64,000 nt of DNA from Ambrosia x helenae. Its lineage: Eukaryota; Streptophyta; Magnoliopsida; Asterales; Asteraceae. The stretch spans positions 1,364,001-1,428,000 of the forward strand of contig CM061231.1 in the NCBI GenBank assembly GCA_030844895.1, given 5' to 3'. Numbering within the stretch: position 1 is the stretch's first letter; each line of letters begins with the position of its first letter. The notes beneath the pieces are model-generated. The model was not told the DNA's origin, searched no databases, and worked only from the letters and a program-made list of their open reading frames with translations. This document shows, in pieces, positions 47,601 to 57,689 of the stretch. Position numbers and translations under genes: made by a program.

Positions 47601-49238
47601 CTCCAACACATTTTCAATCAAAAAGATCTTAACATACGACAACGACGATGGGTCGAATTGTTAAACGACTACGACTGCGAAATTCGCTATCATCCTGGTA
47701 AAGCAAATGTAGTAGCCGATGCTCTTAGTCGAAAAAGTCATGCAGTTCTATGCAACATCCGAGAAATCGACCGTCTTCGTAGCTCTCAATTTCAAAATGA
47801 TCTATTTAATCGTATTCGAGACGCTCAACATACATCGGTCAATGAAAATACTCTATATGAAGAAATGTCTTGTGGTGCCGAGTTACACTTGGAATCCAAA
47901 GCAAATGGGATTCTTTATTATCTTGATCGTATTTGGGTTCCCAGTCGTAATGACCTTCGTACTCTTATAATGAATGAAGCGCATAAATCCCGATACTCCA
48001 TTCATCCCGGTGCGGATAAAATGTATCAAGATCTCCGTCGCAATTATTGGTGGCCCGGTATGAAAAAAGACATTGCTCTCTTTGTGTCCAAATGTCTCAC
48101 TTGCTCCAAAGTAAAAGCCGAGCACCAACGACCGTCAGGTTTGCTTGAACAGCCCGAAGTCCCCATGTGGAAATGGGAAAGTATTGCTATGGATTTTATT
48201 ACCAAGCTCCCTCGAACATCATCCGGTCATGATAGCATTTGGGTAATCATTGATCGTTTAACCAAGTCAGCTCACTTTCTTCCCATTCGTGAAGATTACA
48301 AAGTTGAGAAGCTAGCCCATATCTACACCAAGGAAATCATTTGTCGTCATGGTATTCCTCTTGACATCATCTCAGACCGTGATGGTCGATTCACCTCCCG
48401 TCTTTGGGAAACATTTCAGGCTGCCATGGGAACTCAGCTTAATCTTAGTACAGCTTTTCATCCTCAATCTGATGGACAAACTGAACGTACGATCCAAACT
48501 CTTGAGGACATGCTTCGATCTTGTGTAATCGACTTTGGTGGAAACTGGGATGCTCATCTACCATTGGTCGAGTTCTCTTACAATAATAGTTATCATACCA
48601 GCATCCAAATGGCTCCTTTCGAAGCTCTTTATGGCCGAAGGTGTCGTTCTCCTATATGTTGGCACGAGATTGGTGAAGCACAAATCACTGGTCCCGAAAT
48701 CATCCAAGAAACGACCAACAAAATCATTCAGATTCGTGATAATCTCTTAGCTGCTCGAAGCCGTCAGAAAAGCTATGCTGACAAGCGGCGAAAACCCCTT
48801 GAATTCAATGTTGGTGATCAAGTACTCCTTAAGGTGTCTCATTGGAAAGGAGTAGTCAGATTTGGAAAGAAAGGAAAGTTGGCTCCACGGTATGTTGGAC
48901 CATTCAAAATCATTGAACGAATTGGGAAAGTGGCTTACAAGCTCGAGTTACCCCAAGAACTCAACAATGTCCATCCCACCTTTCATGTTTCAAATTTGAA
49001 GAAGTGCTTAGCCGAAGGGAACATACACATTCCTCTTGATGACGTACGAATTGATGAGTCTATGCATTTCGTCGAAAAACCAGTGGAAATAACGGATCGT
49101 GAAGTCAAACAACTCAAACGAAAACGTATCCCACTAGTCAAAGTTCGTTGGGAATCGAAGAATGGACCCGAATTCACTTGGGAACATGAAGAGCAAATGA
49201 AGAAAAAGTACCCACATCTTTTCAGTCAAGCCACTTGA
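44637..49238 (+). CDS. Tekay-type gag-pol polyprotein, intact (1533 aa)
   Basis: One uninterrupted frame. Gag fills roughly residues 1-390; it ends with a Cys/His-rich segment (about 312-342, CRFCTNCNRYGHLVQTC) and a CCHC zinc knuckle CFKCGDPSHFAPQC (about 375-388). The protease motif LFDTGADKSFVS is at about 438. Reverse transcriptase follows (FRMCIDYRELN, VMPFGLTNAP, catalytic FIDD near 773), then RNase H (VVYCDASNQGLG near 920). Integrase has the HHCC finger (near 1115-1145) and DDE residues (MDFITKLP near 1186, ISDRDGRF near 1244, then GQTERTIQTLEDM). The C-terminus, VRWESKNGPEFTWEHEEQM, is a chromodomain-like tail that steers integration to heterochromatin in chromoviruses. The start ATG follows a 1-kb leader. 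Confidence 0.95.
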   Translation: MSSMSNRISSKNSKQSTNKKMLSFMAKQMAKVIPDVVSKIQASVSPHGSVDSRAESSKATSFTFKQFNLHRPDSFTGNDGATAMLEWFDHIELIFINSECPDDLRTRHATSVFKSRALEWWKSERVTRGNEVALTLPWEEIKQLMIEEFCPAQEIERLEDEFWKLKQNSGDNPTYTNRFKQLLVLVPHQFNTTKRIIAKYLKGLPTSVRDIVEGAEPTTLEKAIRLASKISDNQVKDGTLTIPNTTKTVNQTTTIPTDKPKEAKTPSTHSNNRKRKSRNQNYAVTIPSTEAQAPTPLNQVPAKKPYTGSFPKCNTCHFHHPPTSTCRFCTNCNRYGHLVQTCKTGLRTPNNQPLVANQPRAANQPPLAIGNGRACFKCGDPSHFAPQCTRNNQAQVQAPAQNQPPRGRAFNLNAAQAQTENDVVNGTFLVNGSYASILFDTGADKSFVSLEFEPLLACARSKLSEPFTVEVANGEPISIDFIIKNCTLNLNDHDFSIDLNPMQLGSFDIIVGMDWLAKHRAEVVCFEKFIRIPLPSGDTLQIYGEKASKGLKLMSCTKARKYLRKEYVAFLAHVVTTKDKEKGIKDIPVVCDFPEVFPEDLPGLPPARSVELRIDLIPGATPVAKAPYRLAPSEMQELASQLQELLEKGFIRPSTSPWGAPVLFVKKKDGSFRMCIDYRELNKLTIKNRYPLPRIDDLFDQLQGATCFSKIDLRSGYHQLQIHEEDIPKTAFRTRYGHYEFMVMPFGLTNAPAVFMDLMNRVCKPYLDRFVIVFIDDILIYSKSEDDHKRHLRLILELLRAERLYAKFSKCEFWLKEVQFLGHIVNDRGIHVDPAKIEAVKNWIAPKSPTEVRSFLGLAGYYRRFISNFSKIATPLTALTQKSQPFIWGPKQEEAFETLKSMLCDAPILALPEGNDDFVVYCDASNQGLGCVLMQRGKVIAYASRQLKIHERNYTTHDLELGAAVFALKIWRHYLYGIKCVVFTDHKSLQHIFNQKDLNIRQRRWVELLNDYDCEIRYHPGKANVVADALSRKSHAVLCNIREIDRLRSSQFQNDLFNRIRDAQHTSVNENTLYEEMSCGAELHLESKANGILYYLDRIWVPSRNDLRTLIMNEAHKSRYSIHPGADKMYQDLRRNYWWPGMKKDIALFVSKCLTCSKVKAEHQRPSGLLEQPEVPMWKWESIAMDFITKLPRTSSGHDSIWVIIDRLTKSAHFLPIREDYKVEKLAHIYTKEIICRHGIPLDIISDRDGRFTSRLWETFQAAMGTQLNLSTAFHPQSDGQTERTIQTLEDMLRSCVIDFGGNWDAHLPLVEFSYNNSYHTSIQMAPFEALYGRRCRSPICWHEIGEAQITGPEIIQETTNKIIQIRDNLLAARSRQKSYADKRRKPLEFNVGDQVLLKVSHWKGVVRFGKKGKLAPRYVGPFKIIERIGKVAYKLELPQELNNVHPTFHVSNLKKCLAEGNIHIPLDDVRIDESMHFVEKPVEITDREVKQLKRKRIPLVKVRWESKNGPEFTWEHEEQMKKKYPHLFSQAT

Positions 49239-49261
49239 ATAAATTTCGAGACGAAATTTCC

Positions 49262-49276
49262 TAAAGTATGGGAGAC
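49262..49276 (+). other. Tekay polypurine tract
   Basis: TAAAGTATGGGAGAC lies directly before the 3' LTR (TGTAACC at 49277), in the place of plus-strand priming. It is short, but position and purine content fit. Confidence 0.7.
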
Positions 49277-51325
49277 TGTAACCTTTGTACTTTTCGTATT
49301 TTCCATTCTAGTTCTTGTATTCTTGTATCTTTCCATTTTGTACCCTTGTAATCCCGAGCTTATGATCAATGGAAATGTATTTTATCAATTGCATTTAATC
49401 TTAATCTATAAACTTTATGTAGCGTCGCGTGATTCTTAATTTTCTTGTATTATGAATGCTATATTTAAACAAATTCCAAGCTTGCCGTTACTCGCTTCTT
49501 TTATGTTACTCATACCAATTCATGACGAGTCGCCATTATATTTTTACCCTATTCAATTTAGGCGTTATAACAAGGAACTTATTTAGTTAAGATCTTAATA
49601 TATACTTATTATTAATAAAACATATATATATATATATATATATATAGATATATATATATATATTTAACAATACAAAAAAAAAATAATAATAATATTATGA
49701 AAAAAAAAATTGGCTAAAGAATGGCCATTTCAAAAATGGCCGTACACTTTTTTAATTTATTTATGGTTTTATTTTTTTTTATTTTTATTTTTTTCTTTTA
49801 AAGATATATTACCACTAATTAACTTCTAACCACCCTAATTAATTCATTAAATACCCAACCCCTTCACCTCAACTATAAATACACCACTCCTACCCATTCT
49901 AACACTTGCTCATTTCTAAATCCTCTCTAAACCTCCAAATCTCTCAAGAATTCTCTCAAGAATAAGTGAGTTTCTCACTTCACCTTCAACCTCTCTTCTA
50001 CTTTCTTCACTCCCCTCTTCTTCAAACCCTTTGAGGAAACCTCTAGGACCTCTCTCCTATTTGCCATGGCAAATAAACATGAGTAGGGCACCAATTTGAG
50101 GCCTCAAATGTGGTCATCTTCTATTATCTTTTAAGCACTAAGTTGTTAATAATACCAACCAAGTTCACCAACAACTCAATGATGGAGGGACTTGTGTTAT
50201 GGTTCATGGTTGACAAAAGGAAGGCCAAGGCTCATCCAAACTAAGTCAACATACCCTACTTTTTAAGTTATATTATATAAATACTAAATTATATAAACTC
50301 TACTAATTTAATAACTCGAAAAGGTTTGTGGATACATCCCTACCTTACCAATGCTTGACTCTCCTAACCATCCGAATCACCTCTACGGTGGTTTGTGTTT
50401 TGGTTCGCCTAAAAGGCTTGCTTGACTCTTATGACCATCCGAATCACTATCATGGTGGTTTGTGTTTTGGTTCGCCTAAAAGGCTTGCATGACTCTCGTG
50501 AATCTATAATCTAAACTTAAACCTAAGACTCTTAATTTTTTTTAATTCTAGTTAACCAAGGCTAAGGAACTAATCCCCCAAGACTCATTCTTTTGGAACC
50601 TTGCTAAAACGCACCCAAAGGTGAGTTCATACTTGTCCCCTTTTTACTCTTTATCACTTTTGGGGTGTAAACATGTATCTTATGCAAAACACACTAATGC
50701 TTTCATAAACACTCATGCTCAATCTATTAAACATACTTATATGCTACTTGCCATGCTTATGATTCTTAGATACTTAGACATAAATCATTAACTATTATTA
50801 GCCCACTTAACATGTATAGCGCTATAGGACTAGCACACCGCCCCCTTTATGGGTCATTGTTAAGATTTAAACGGCCTAACATGAATATGTTAGGTATACG
50901 CTGTGGTACTCGCGGGTTTGAGTTATGTCTTTTGTATGATAGGTATGTGCAATGCTATAGTATGAGATTTGAGTAAACCATTCTAAAATACTATGTATGT
51001 AAACTAAAACTAGTATGCTCACCAATGCTTTATGTGTTGACGGATATTTTATACATGTTGCAGGAAATGTTTGATGCAAGATATTCAAGAAATCTACTTA
51101 GGATTGGACTAGAAACTCACGCTAGTTTAAGTTCTATATTTTGATGTCGTATTTCTCTTTTCATGAAAACAATTTGTATTCTGTTATCTTTTTAGACGAT
51201 AATTATGCTATGAATGAAATTTTATCTTTAAATCATATTGTCACGAATTCTAGTGTCATGAAGTCTTTGAACAATCTACCACTAAGTCTCACCTCGATGA
51301 TTCCGCCATCGGTTGGGGTGTGACA
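49277..51325 (+). repeat. Tekay 3' LTR
   Basis: 2,049 bp, nearly identical to the 5' LTR. By eye I see substitutions such as GGAAGCC/GGAAACC, TTATGCAC/TTAAGCAC, GTCACCAT/GTCAACAT, CTCGGAAA/CTCGAAAA and CATCTGAA/CATCCGAA, plus a longer (AT)n tract near 49621-49665. Confidence 0.9.
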
Positions 51326-51631
51326 TAATAAGGGTCCCTAAACACAAGGGTCATCCTTATTCATTAATCAATCACGTTTTATGCAACCCTATATTTCTCA
51401 TCATGCTTGAACATGAAGAATACATCAATTTTAATGAAATAAATTGTTACCTAGATGTTCTAGAGAATGTAGATGACCTGATTTCAACACATGCACTGAT
51501 TAACACTTAATTTTGCCTTGATTAGCCCTTGATTAGTGAGTTTTGAGATGAAGTGTGTGTGTGTGTGTGTGTTTTGATGTGGGTGGCGACATGTGCTCCT
51601 GTTATGTTGTTCCCCTCTCTTTTCTATCTAA

Positions 51632-52165
51632 GACCATGTGTAGTGGAGCGTTATGTTCGGCGCCATTTGCATTTTCACGCCCGTAATACCGGTACGGAGG
51701 GGCGTTATGTTTGAAAATGAGGTTCGAGTGTTATTGTTTTAGTGCTAAAAGGAGATGAAATCAACCAATGAAATTTTGACAACTCAAATCTAATCAAATG
51801 TGGGTTTTCTTGCGCAGGTGGTGGTTTCGTGGTGGTGCCGATGGTTGTGCAGGTGGTGGTGCCGATGGTGGGTGACGGTGACGGGTATGGTGGACTGCTG
51901 TTGTTGTGGACTGGTGGGGTGTGTGTGTGAGAAGAAGAATGAAAGAAAGAAGATGGAGGAGAAAGAAGAAGATGGAAGAGAATGAAGAAGATGGACTGGT
52001 GGTGATGCTGTTGTTATTTTTTTGTTTTTTAATAAAATATTTAAAAGGGGCGCCATATATCCCCGCACCACACCACAGTTTGAATTCAAGCCCAATACTG
52101 ACTCAGCTGCCCAGTGGACCAATCAGAAAGGGGGTCCTTAAATATTTCCCCCACTACACATTGTC
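51632..52165. mobile_element. PIF/Harbinger-type MITE, TAA TSD
   Basis: Left end GACCATGTGTAGTGG and complement of the right end GACAATGTGTAGTGG match at 14 of 15. TAA stands on both sides (51629-51631 and 52166-52168), the target preferred by PIF/Harbinger elements. 534 bp. The interior has GGTGG-rich and GAAGAAGA-rich parts and no transposase. Confidence 0.75.
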
Positions 52166-52168
52166 TAA

Positions 52169-53752
52169 TAACCATGTCAAGTTTGCCCACTTAACATATT
52201 TAGTCCCTCACAACTTGATTATTAAGCTTTAGCTCAGTGCACTATGTTAACTCCTTTTGTGTATTTGTGCTATGGAACTAACTTAGTTAGTTCTATGTAA
52301 TGTGTTTTCTTTATATTTTTGCTAACACAACAAACAGGTGATTTCTTTAATTGAAGAATTTCGTATTAATTGTGTTTCATTCGCTTTAATTAATCCCCAA
52401 GTATCCGTATGATTATAAGATGCATTTTAGGACTTTTGGGGCGTTACATAAATGAGAGTTCTATTTTCATCCATAGCAGAATAGGTTAAAACCAGTCGTT
52501 TCTAGAAAAGTTATACTTTCAAGACCACTGTCTCAATCACATCGATTAATATTGTTGTTTTCTCATATTGTAGTACGTTAATTTCTAAGCTACATCGTAA
52601 CACACCATTTGTTACTTCATATTAGAGTTGTCTATCTCGAGAAGCTCCGGGAATATAACCCAGTTCAGTTCATACGTATCAATCTATAACTATATATAAA
52701 GAAAAGCACGTATGATGACATGACATTCATTGAGGCCATTCTCCCCCATTGAGTGTGCCATGTGGCATATTGTAAGAATTTAAAAAAAAATTATTTTTTT
52801 CTCTCATGTACTTTCCCCCACAATTTTTGAACATTAATAACATTTTATACGACATTTTTTTTTGAAAAAAATACACCAAATTAACGAGCGTTTTATTATC
52901 TTTCCAATGAGTACCATGGTGCTATACAAAAAAAAAAAGAAAAAAAAACCGACTTTTTTTATATGGTGGTTAATGAAATAGATACTTAAATTATATATGA
53001 GTAGAGAAAATAAATAATCTGAAGACATGAAAAGTTACTATCCTACAATCGTTTTAGTCGATAGCAGTTAGATTATTCAGTGAAAATTGAACAGGTCTGT
53101 CAATCATTAACATATGTTCACTTTAGACATCATAATCACCTACGATCATCATCATCATAACATATCCTTTGATACTAATTTTTTTTTTCGGGTTCACGTC
53201 CCAACTTTAAAGTGTATTCAGAAAGTGACAGCTGTACAGAGACGAGTGTCGATCCTTTACAAAAAAAAAATCTAAAAAACAGCCTATTCATTTTACAGTA
53301 CACGCATTTTATTACTTCATATTAGATTTGTCTATCACGTGACGTCCCGAAGAATAATTTTCAATTAAAACATTTACTTATATATTCATTAAAAATTTAA
53401 CTTTCTCTCTTATAATAATCCTCTTGAAAAGGACACATATATTAAGATACACATATTAGAAGTTTTTTTTTCTTAATAAGTTTCCTTTCCGTCATTAATT
53501 TTTTCGTAAAGCATTCTAGAAGAAAACTACTTTCCATTTTTTCAAAGTATACATTTTTTTTAATAGAATAAGATCTTTAATGTGTTTTTATCCCTTTATA
53601 ATTGTCACCCTCATTGCTACTCAAACATTTGACACATTAATAATTTGGCAAGGAAGAATCACTAATTAGAAAATAAGAAATTTTATGTAATTCTTCTTTA
53701 ATTTGAGAGGAAATTTTCATTTTTCACTTTAAATTTTTAAAAGCCTAAAAGG
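52169..53752. other. Intergenic stretch with dispersed repeat copy 2
   Basis: 52816-52977 is an inverted copy of the repeat at 341-473. A possible LTR border (GGGGCGTTACA) lies at 52438-52448. The rest is AT-rich and without recognised gene. Confidence 0.5.
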
Positions 53753-54454
53753 TGTTATTAGGATCTGAGTTTGATTGTTTTGATTGTTTAAGTAAAGAAG
53801 TAATGAAAGAAGTGAATTATAATTGGAAAGTGCAGCAGAATAATAAACTATTAATCAAAACAAGAGAGTAAATGTTTTTCAATCGAAAGCTTTCATAAAT
53901 CAAATGATTACAATCAATAGTACAAGTACTCCCCCTCAGCCTGATCACTCTGTGATTGTTTGTCTTAGAGAATGTTTCGAGTGATGAATAGAACAGTACA
54001 AGCACTGTTCTATTTATAGACAAATCTAAACCACTGATGATCTAAGCTGGCGTCACCTAAGACAGCGACCTCTAGCAGAATAACAAACATAAAACATTTG
54101 TTGCATACAAACTACTGTTACATTGTAAAACTCTGAAAGGTAAACTGCTGTTGAGAAAACTCTGATGGTCTTGTATCATCTGTTGGAACCTAAGTGTTGT
54201 TGGCTCCAACAGACCTTTAGTCTTAAACATTTTGATCAGCAGTTGTTCTTCATCAGACCTTTGGTCAGCAGTTGTTATCCGACAGTCTTTTGCAGCAGCA
54301 GTTGTCACAGCAGTTGTTTGGGTACAACAGATGTTAGGGTCAACAGTCTTTTGGGAGAAGTATCTTGTAAATGCTGTTTATTTCTAAGGATCAACTGAGT
54401 AGTATATTTTGGCTTTCCAATCATCTGTTCTTCTCCAGGTCAGCAGACCCAACA
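53753..54454 (-). repeat. Copia-like 3' LTR (minus strand)
   Basis: On the minus strand it starts TGTTGGGTCTGC right after a polypurine tract (TAGGGGGAGAT, about 54456-54466) and appears to end CCTAATAACA at 53753 (702 bp). A TATA box TCTATAAATAGAACAG lies near 54015 on the minus strand. CAGCAG/CTGTTG words recur in it. The matching 5' LTR is not in the window. Confidence 0.65.
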
Positions 54455-54503
54455 ATCTCCCCCTAGAACAGATGATGCCAAAACTAAGCTTTATTCTTGA
54501 TCT

Positions 54504-55151
54504 TTATTTTCTCATCTGACTTTCTCTGATTTGACCTTTGAATTGTAACTCAAAGTTCAATGAGAAGAGGTCTTCTACATCTCTTTCAAGCTCAAGGTAC
54601 AGCAGTGTTTGGAGGTCATCTGCACACAGGCCATATGCATCATCCATACTTAACTTTTGAGCTTCTCCATCTGATCTGAGCATAGTCAATTCATGGGTGT
54701 CATTGTTGACCTTCCATTTTAGAATTTTTGAATCAGAGGATTTGCTGAGATGCATTTTTATTCTGGATGAGTTTGGTGTTGGAGGTCTCCCAATGAGTCT
54801 TATGAGTTCTTTAGTAGTGGGATAAGAGAAATAGTGTATTTGATTGTAGAGGCCCTCCTTTATATAAGTATCAGCAAACTTCTTCTGGTCTTCTTCAGAC
54901 ATTTCTTTCTGCCTTTTGAACTGTCTTCTTGCAGCAGCAGATAGATCAGAAGTGTCAAGTAGGCTGTTTAATGTAAAAGCCTGTTGATGTCTCTTCATCA
55001 TTGGTTCATCAGAGTAGACAGGTTTTCTGGGCAATGTAGGGTATTTCTTCCTGTTTTCTTCCAACTTATTGTAAGTTTCAACCAGCCTTAGCTTTAACCA
55101 TCTTGCAACAGATCTCATCTCCCCATACTTTGCCACAATCTCTTGTCTCAT
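54504..55151 (-). CDS. Retroelement-associated ORF of unknown function (215 aa)
   Basis: An open frame on the minus strand whose stop lies about 40 bp from the polypurine tract of the adjacent LTR, so it is the last ORF of that element. The protein is highly charged and mostly helical in character, with phrases like ARRQFKRQKEMSEEDQKKFA, IHYFSYPTTKELIRLIGRP and DDLQTLLYLELERDVEDLF. No protease, RT, RNase H or integrase motif is seen. I recall similar ORFs from copia-type elements of Asteraceae but cannot name a domain. The upstream frame may continue to about 55190, after which homology is lost. Possible accessory or gag-like structural protein; function not known. Confidence 0.55.
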   Translation of the reverse strand: MRQEIVAKYGEMRSVARWLKLRLVETYNKLEENRKKYPTLPRKPVYSDEPMMKRHQQAFTLNSLLDTSDLSAAARRQFKRQKEMSEEDQKKFADTYIKEGLYNQIHYFSYPTTKELIRLIGRPPTPNSSRIKMHLSKSSDSKILKWKVNNDTHELTMLRSDGEAQKLSMDDAYGLCADDLQTLLYLELERDVEDLFSLNFELQFKGQIRESQMRK

Positions 55152-55199
55152 TCTCTTGAATTTTAAGGCCCTGACTGGATCTCTGCCTTTACTTCAATG

Positions 55200-55830
55200 G
55201 AAACAATATAATTCATAAGAAAACACATTACATTGTCATTTTCCTTTAATTTTCCAAACTAAAACAAAGATTTAGACAATCATCGTCATTGTTGCATTAA
55301 ATATATTCATGGTCCACTAATCTGTACTTGTTTCTTTCAATTCCCATGTCCTTTTGGACCGGTAAGTCCACAACCTCAAAGCGTAAGTCCTCTTTAAATT
55401 TTCAAAATGATTGAGTTTACGCATCATTATAAAAGACCGTTGATATACAAAAATAAACCATTAGAGTTTTGTCCTACCTTATCATTATAAATAATCAAAT
55501 CCTAAACATCCACATGTTACATAATTTGTTGATGGTTCAATTAATAAACATGGACCATTGCATCCTTATCGTCAAAAAGCTATAAATTCATAACATCATT
55601 TTGCTAAAAATCCATTTTCAAAAAACCTAATTTTATATCAGCAAAACTCAAAAAAAACTAATCAAAATAAAAAAAAAAAATTAACAAATTCATTTTTCTT
55701 AGAGGATAAAGATTATTCATGGGATATAGTTATATAGATGGTCCTATAAACAACCTAAAATTATTTAAACTTATAAAAAAACAAAAGAAAAGAAAAGAAA
55801 AAAAAAACACTCTGGAACTAAAAAAACATT
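55200..55830. other. Stretch without recognised gene
   Basis: AT-rich, with poly(A) runs near 55670 and 55785. No coding or element feature recognised. Confidence 0.5.
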
Positions 55831-56740
55831 AGGGTAGCGTTTGGTATGCAAGAATGAGAGACGGAATGAAATGGAGCATTACGATGGAATGAAAAAAAAA
55901 AAGTGTTTGGTTGGTCAAGGTAATGGAATCATCCATTACCTCCTCCATTCCATTCCCTCTAAAATCCCCCATATTCATTCCATCCAACCCCCCCTGTTTT
56001 TTTTTTCCATTCCCTTTGTCACCCTTCATCACCACTGAGGCACTGACCACCACCTCTACCACTAGCGCCCATCGCCACCACCACCACCGACCACCACCAC
56101 CGACCACCGCCATCGCCACCCACCACCGACCGCCGCCACTCTCCGTCACCGACCATCGCCACCGCCACCCATTGACTACCGCCATCACCGACCACCACCG
56201 TCGACCATCGCCACCCACTGACCACCGACCACCACCGCCAACCGTCGCCGCCGCCACTCACTGTCGCCGTCACTCCTTGTCGCGACCCGCCGCCACCGAC
56301 CATCGCCACCCACCGACCACCACCGCCACCACCGTCAACTGTCGCCGCCGCCACTCACTGTCGCCGTCACTCTTTGTAACGAACCACCGCCACCAACCAC
56401 CACCACCGTCACCGCTACTATCACCACCAGACGTCGCCACCGACCACCACCACCGTCACCGCTACTATCACCACCGTCGTCGGCGCTGTCGCCACCACCG
56501 ACCACCACTACCACTACCTCTACCACCACCAACCACCGTCGTTGGCACCCGCTGCCAACATCCATCACCACCACTGATTTTATTCACTTGTTTTATCTTT
56601 CATACCAAACAATACAAAATAATGATTCATTCCATTCTTACGTGTAACCAAACAAGACCATGGAATGGTAATCATCCATTTCATTCCCTTGTCCATTCCA
56701 TTCTCTCATCCATTTCATTACCCCATACCAAACAGACCCT
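55831..56740. mobile_element. TIR element with internal CCACCG array
   Basis: Left end AGGGTAGCGTTTGGTATG and complement of the right end AGGGTCTGTTTGGTATG, then ATGGAATGG-type words, form worn inverted repeats of about 100 bp. The middle (56030-56575) is an irregular (CCACCG)n/(CCACCA)n array. Long open frames in the array are low-complexity artefacts. The flanking 8 bases do not match, so no target duplication is claimed. Confidence 0.5.
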
Positions 56741-57162
56741 AGGGGTTCTAGAGGAGAGAGATAGTGGAAAATGTATTATTAAAAAAAATGAGTGGTGTAG
56801 GTGAGTTCTAGATGAGAGAGAGAGAGTGAGAAAGGTATTAGGGGGAAGGGACACTCCTAGAACTTAGTTTTTCTTTAACTGATTTTAACAAATCTTGCAT
56901 TGACACATCACTTCACTGATTTACTTAACTGGAACACTTTTTTGGAAGCATCACTCCACTGATTTTTTCATTTATATTAAAAAAAAGTAACCGTTTTTTT
57001 AATTTTCAGATGGTAATTAATGTTCTAACAGTTATTAAAAAGTAACCGTTAAAACCATAATTCAAGAAAAGTAGCGGTTACATTTTGTTGTATAAAAACC
57101 CCATAACTTCAATACCAAAATCACACCAAAACCGGTTATCATACTTTAATTGTAGCATTAAA

Positions 57163-57525
57163 ATGGTCCCGTGGAATGTAAATGAGGAGATCGCGTCAAT
57201 GAGGGCATACTTGATAGTGAGAAACACATTTCTTCATACTGCCAATTTCCAGAGAACTTTGTTTTGGAACCGGGTGTCGGTCGTATTCAATGAAATAACC
57301 GGTACAAATGACCGCCCCAAGGATTCGCTCATTAGTAAGTGGATTGCTCTCTGGTCCAGGTGTATCCGATGGAACGCCCTCTATGAAGCCATGATGGAGA
57401 GGCACCCTAATCTTCAAAAAGACATTGCAATCCAAGTCACGCACCGCGACTATTACCATGCACACGGGACTAACTCCATCCATTTTGCGACATGGCAAAT
57501 GTTGCGCCATATGTTTAATAATTAA
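57163..57525 (+). CDS. Small Myb/SANT-like protein of PIF/Harbinger ORF1 type (120 aa)
   Basis: ATG at 57163 follows a TATA box (TATAAAAACC at 57091) by about 70 bp, a spacing that fits a real transcription unit. The protein starts PWNVNEEIASMRAYLIV and has FWNRVSVVFNEITG, then DSLISKWIALWSRCIRWNAL, the pattern of the trihelix/Myb-SANT domain found in ORF1 of PIF/Harbinger transposons, where it binds DNA near the termini. The C-terminal phrase HFATWQMLRHM matches the end of such proteins. It is short compared with usual ORF1 products (often over 250 aa), so it may be a trimmed or domesticated form. No transposase neighbour is found. Confidence 0.5.
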   Translation: MVPWNVNEEIASMRAYLIVRNTFLHTANFQRTLFWNRVSVVFNEITGTNDRPKDSLISKWIALWSRCIRWNALYEAMMERHPNLQKDIAIQVTHRDYYHAHGTNSIHFATWQMLRHMFNN

Positions 57526-57689
57526 TGTTTAATGTTGTTTATTGTTTAATGTTGTTTAATTTTTAATGAAAGTTAACCTTTAAAAAAATAACACTCAAAA
57601 TACAAACATAATTAACCTAATTAAAACATTATTTAAACATAAACCTAATTAAAATACTACTTAAACATAGCTAAAAAAGAAAGAATATG

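Larger units (their letters stand above)
41533..51325 (+). mobile_element. Complete Ty3/gypsy chromovirus, Tekay type
   Basis: A 9.79-kb LTR retrotransposon: 5' LTR 41533-43572, primer site 43574-43588, leader, one gag-pol frame 44637-49238, polypurine tract and 3' LTR 49277-51325. TAATA flanks both sides (41528-41532 and 51326-51330). The LTRs differ by only a handful of substitutions plus small changes in AT and A/T runs. All parts needed for retrotransposition seem present, so it may be young and possibly autonomous. Confidence 0.95.

Noticed and set aside
52438..52448. GGGGCGTTACA as the end of a large minus-strand LTR that hosts the Tekay element
   Set aside because: The following pentamer TAAAT could not be matched to a TG start on the left side, so the LTR is not claimed.
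55911..56804. 297-codon frame rich in His, Pro and Thr
   Set aside because: It is a translation of the CCACCG array and its flanks; low complexity, and the opposite strand is equally open.
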